DNA from: Geomicrobium sp. JCM 19039
Lineage (GTDB): Bacteria > Bacillota > Bacilli > Bacillales > Marinococcaceae
Length of the DNA: 64,000 bases
Direction: 5' to 3'
Assembly (NCBI RefSeq): GCF_000698145.1
Contig: NZ_BAXB01000002.1
Location: 1-64,000 of the forward strand
A model generated the notes under the pieces. It was given only the letters and a program-made list of their open reading frames with translations. It was not told where the DNA came from and did not search any database. The translations under genes and the position numbers were made by a program. Below are positions 62,276 to 64,000 of this stretch, one piece after another (the stretch's first letter is position 1; the number at the start of each line of letters is the position of its first letter).

Positions 62276-62345
62276 TCGTTTTTGCTCAATCCGGACAAGA
62301 TTAATGGTATATTGAAAGTATTACATATCAACTAGAGGTGATCCA

Positions 62346-62774
62346 ATGAGAATTGAAAAGAAAGTGCTCGTTCGTCATGTACTCACCGAAGACTATCGGA
62401 AGAAATTATTGGCTAAAATGGAACAAGACAAGCAGCGTTTGATGACGGAGACGGAACAACTCCGCTTTCAATCACAGAAACAAGCAAAAGAACAAACCGA
62501 TGCGAACAACAAAGCGCTCGTAAAAACGAGGTTTAACGCGGAAATAAAGAAGCGTACACAACGAATTGAAAGCATTACTTTTCGTGAGAATAAGATTCGT
62601 ACGCTTCCAGAAGGTTCTCTTGTAACAAGTGAAACGTTGAAACGTACGACCGATGTAAAAGTCGGCGACAAATGGGCAGACCATAAGCTAGAAGATGAAA
62701 TCATCATTGAAGATGGTATGGTTACAGAGATTCGCACTAAAGGAGATCAAGGAGATCATGACGTCAAACACTGA
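62346..62774 (+). CDS. ylqD: YlqD-family protein
   Basis: A 142-residue YlqD protein, common in Bacilli between khpA and rimM; function unknown. Residues about 20-85 are strongly helical and charged, likely a coiled coil (KKLLAKMEQDKQRLMTETEQ); a small beta-rich end follows (VGDKWADHKLEDEIIIEDGM). RBS AGAGGTGA. It overlaps rimM by 17 bases. Confidence 0.9.
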   Translation: MRIEKKVLVRHVLTEDYRKKLLAKMEQDKQRLMTETEQLRFQSQKQAKEQTDANNKALVKTRFNAEIKKRTQRIESITFRENKIRTLPEGSLVTSETLKRTTDVKVGDKWADHKLEDEIIIEDGMVTEIRTKGDQGDHDVKH

Positions 62775-63291
62775 GTATTTTAAAGTGGGGACGATTGTTA
62801 ATACCCATGGGGTGCGGGGTGAGGTGCGTGTCATTCCGTCAACCGATTTTAAAGAAGAACGGTTTCAAGTCGGCAACACACTTTCTCTTCTCAGCAAAAA
62901 CAAAAACCGTTCCTCGGTTAAAATTACAGGCTCAAGAACTCATAAGCAGTTTCAACTTCTCACGTTAGAAGGCATTGATTCTAAGGAGCGCGCAGATATG
63001 CTAAGAAATGCTGAATTGCAAGTGCATGAATCTGAGCGCGAGCATTTGCCAGAAGGTGATTTCTACTATAGTGAAATCGTCGGGTTGAACGTTGTTACAA
63101 CCGATGGACAAACGCTTGGTGTCGTGAAAGAAATTCTTTCTCCTGGAGCGAATGACGTGTGGGTCGTCAAGCGAAATGAACCGATGAAAAAAGACGTGTT
63201 ATTGCCGTATATTGATGATGTCATCATTGATGTCAATCGTTCTGAACGAGTCGTCACCGTGCGGCTAATGGAAGGATTGTTAGACGAATGA
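62758..63291 (+). CDS. rimM: 16S rRNA processing protein RimM
   Basis: Assembly factor for the 30S head. N-terminal [20 protein letters not shown] near residue 9; linker; C-terminal PRC-barrel with [31 protein letters not shown] and LLPYIDDVI. 177 residues. ATG 62758, preceded by AAGGAG, lies inside the end of ylqD. It overlaps trmD by four bases. Confidence 0.95.
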   Translation: MTSNTEYFKVGTIVNTHGVRGEVRVIPSTDFKEERFQVGNTLSLLSKNKNRSSVKITGSRTHKQFQLLTLEGIDSKERADMLRNAELQVHESEREHLPEGDFYYSEIVGLNVVTTDGQTLGVVKEILSPGANDVWVVKRNEPMKKDVLLPYIDDVIIDVNRSERVVTVRLMEGLLDE

Positions 63292-64000
63292 ATCTTCATT
63301 TTCTAACGCTTTTTCCAGAGATGTTTACTGGAGTCAAAGAGTCTTCCATATGGAAACAAGCGAATGATAAAGGTAGCACTACTTACACGATTACGAACTT
63401 CAGAGATTATACCGATAATAAGCACAAAAAAGTCGATGACTACCCGTTTGGCGGTGGTGCAGGCATGGTGCTTCGTGCGCAACCGATTCACGATGCGTTG
63501 CAGGCGATTCCTCGCACAGAAAAGGAACGAGTCGTCCTGTTATGCCCTCAAGGCGAAGCGTACACACAAAAGAAAGCGGAAGAGCTTGCCGATTCTGACC
63601 AAATCGTTTTTATTTGTGGCCATTATGAAGGGTATGATGAACGAATTCGCACGTTCGTCACAGATGAAATCTCTGTAGGGGATTACGTGCTTACCGGTGG
63701 GGAGCTGGCATCGATGATTGTTGCAGATAGCGTCATTCGTTTGCAACCTGGTGTGCTAGGAAATGATGAATCGGCGGTCAAAGACTCTTTTAGTACCGGT
63801 TTATTGGAACATCCTCAATACACTCGACCAGCCGAGTGGAATGGTTTGCACGTACCTGAAGTGTTGCTCTCTGGTCATCATGAGCGTATTCATGAGTGGC
63901 GAGAAAAAGAAGCACTGAAGCGAACGTGGCAGCGGAGACCGGATTTGCTCGAACAAAAAGAACTGTCCGAACGAGAACACGTTTGGATCAAAGAATTTGA
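63288..64000 (+). CDS. trmD: tRNA (guanine-N1-)-methyltransferase TrmD (cut by window end)
   Basis: Methylates G37 of tRNAs. SPOUT-fold markers: [28 protein letters not shown] near residue 58, [11 protein letters not shown] near residue 112, and the SAM-binding [20 protein letters not shown] near residue 128. 237 codons are visible with no stop before the window end; the family is about 240-245 residues, so only a few codons are missing. ATG 63288 overlaps the rimM stop (ATGA). Confidence 0.97.
   Translation, partial: MNLHFLTLFPEMFTGVKESSIWKQANDKGSTTYTITNFRDYTDNKHKKVDDYPFGGGAGMVLRAQPIHDALQAIPRTEKERVVLLCPQGEAYTQKKAEELADSDQIVFICGHYEGYDERIRTFVTDEISVGDYVLTGGELASMIVADSVIRLQPGVLGNDESAVKDSFSTGLLEHPQYTRPAEWNGLHVPEVLLSGHHERIHEWREKEALKRTWQRRPDLLEQKELSEREHVWIKEF

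Overview
The window is core chromosome of a low-GC Gram-positive endospore former (Bacillaceae). It has the Bacillus subtilis-type order ylmC-ylmD-ylmE-sepF-ylmG-ylmH-divIVA-ileS-ylyA-lspA-rluD, then the pyr operon, then rqcH/yloB-yloC-remA-gmk-rpoZ, then coaBC-priA-fmt-rsmB-rlmN-prpC-prkC-rsgA-rpe-spoVM-rpmB, then yloU-fakA-degV-sdaAB-sdaAA-recG-fapR-plsX-fabD-fabG-acpP-rnc-smc-ftsY-ylxM-ffh-rpsP-khpA-ylqD-rimM-trmD (cut by the window end). Sporulation genes (spoVM, ylmC, ylyA), a T-box before ileS, PyrR attenuators and a FapR-type operator fit this lineage. The species cannot be named from the sequence alone.

Layout. 1-240: end of a dispersed non-coding repeat (R1). 396-9452: cell-division, isoleucyl-tRNA and lipoprotein-processing genes. 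9461-19939: pyrimidine biosynthesis operon with two PyrR attenuators; pyrC is missing from its usual place. 19940-21545: about 1.6 kb without a gene, holding two R1 copies and one copy of a 0.6 kb non-coding repeat (R2). 21547-30497: DAACS transporter and rqcH (minus), yloB (plus), a VanW lipoprotein (minus), yloC, remA, gmk, rpoZ. 30590-31800: second, inverted R2 copy and a hairpin-rich non-coding stretch. 31810-64000: dense, mostly plus-strand housekeeping genes for CoA synthesis, replication restart, initiator formylation, rRNA modification, Ser/Thr phosphorylation, serine catabolism, fatty-acid synthesis, chromosome segregation, signal-recognition particle and ribosome maturation.

Two points dominate. 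(1) R2 is present twice, in opposite orientation and diverged, with no intact protein in common. At least two stems show compensatory base changes between the copies, and a terminator-like hairpin lies 34-40 bp past the same end of each. This is the best candidate here for an undescribed element, either a large structured RNA or a mobile non-coding element. (2) Fourteen otherwise normal genes, many essential, carry twenty reading-frame breaks. Every one is best explained by missing bases (nineteen single-base, one two-base). This one-sided pattern points to base-deletion sequencing errors rather than gene decay, so these genes are annotated here as full-length CDSs with the break positions stated.
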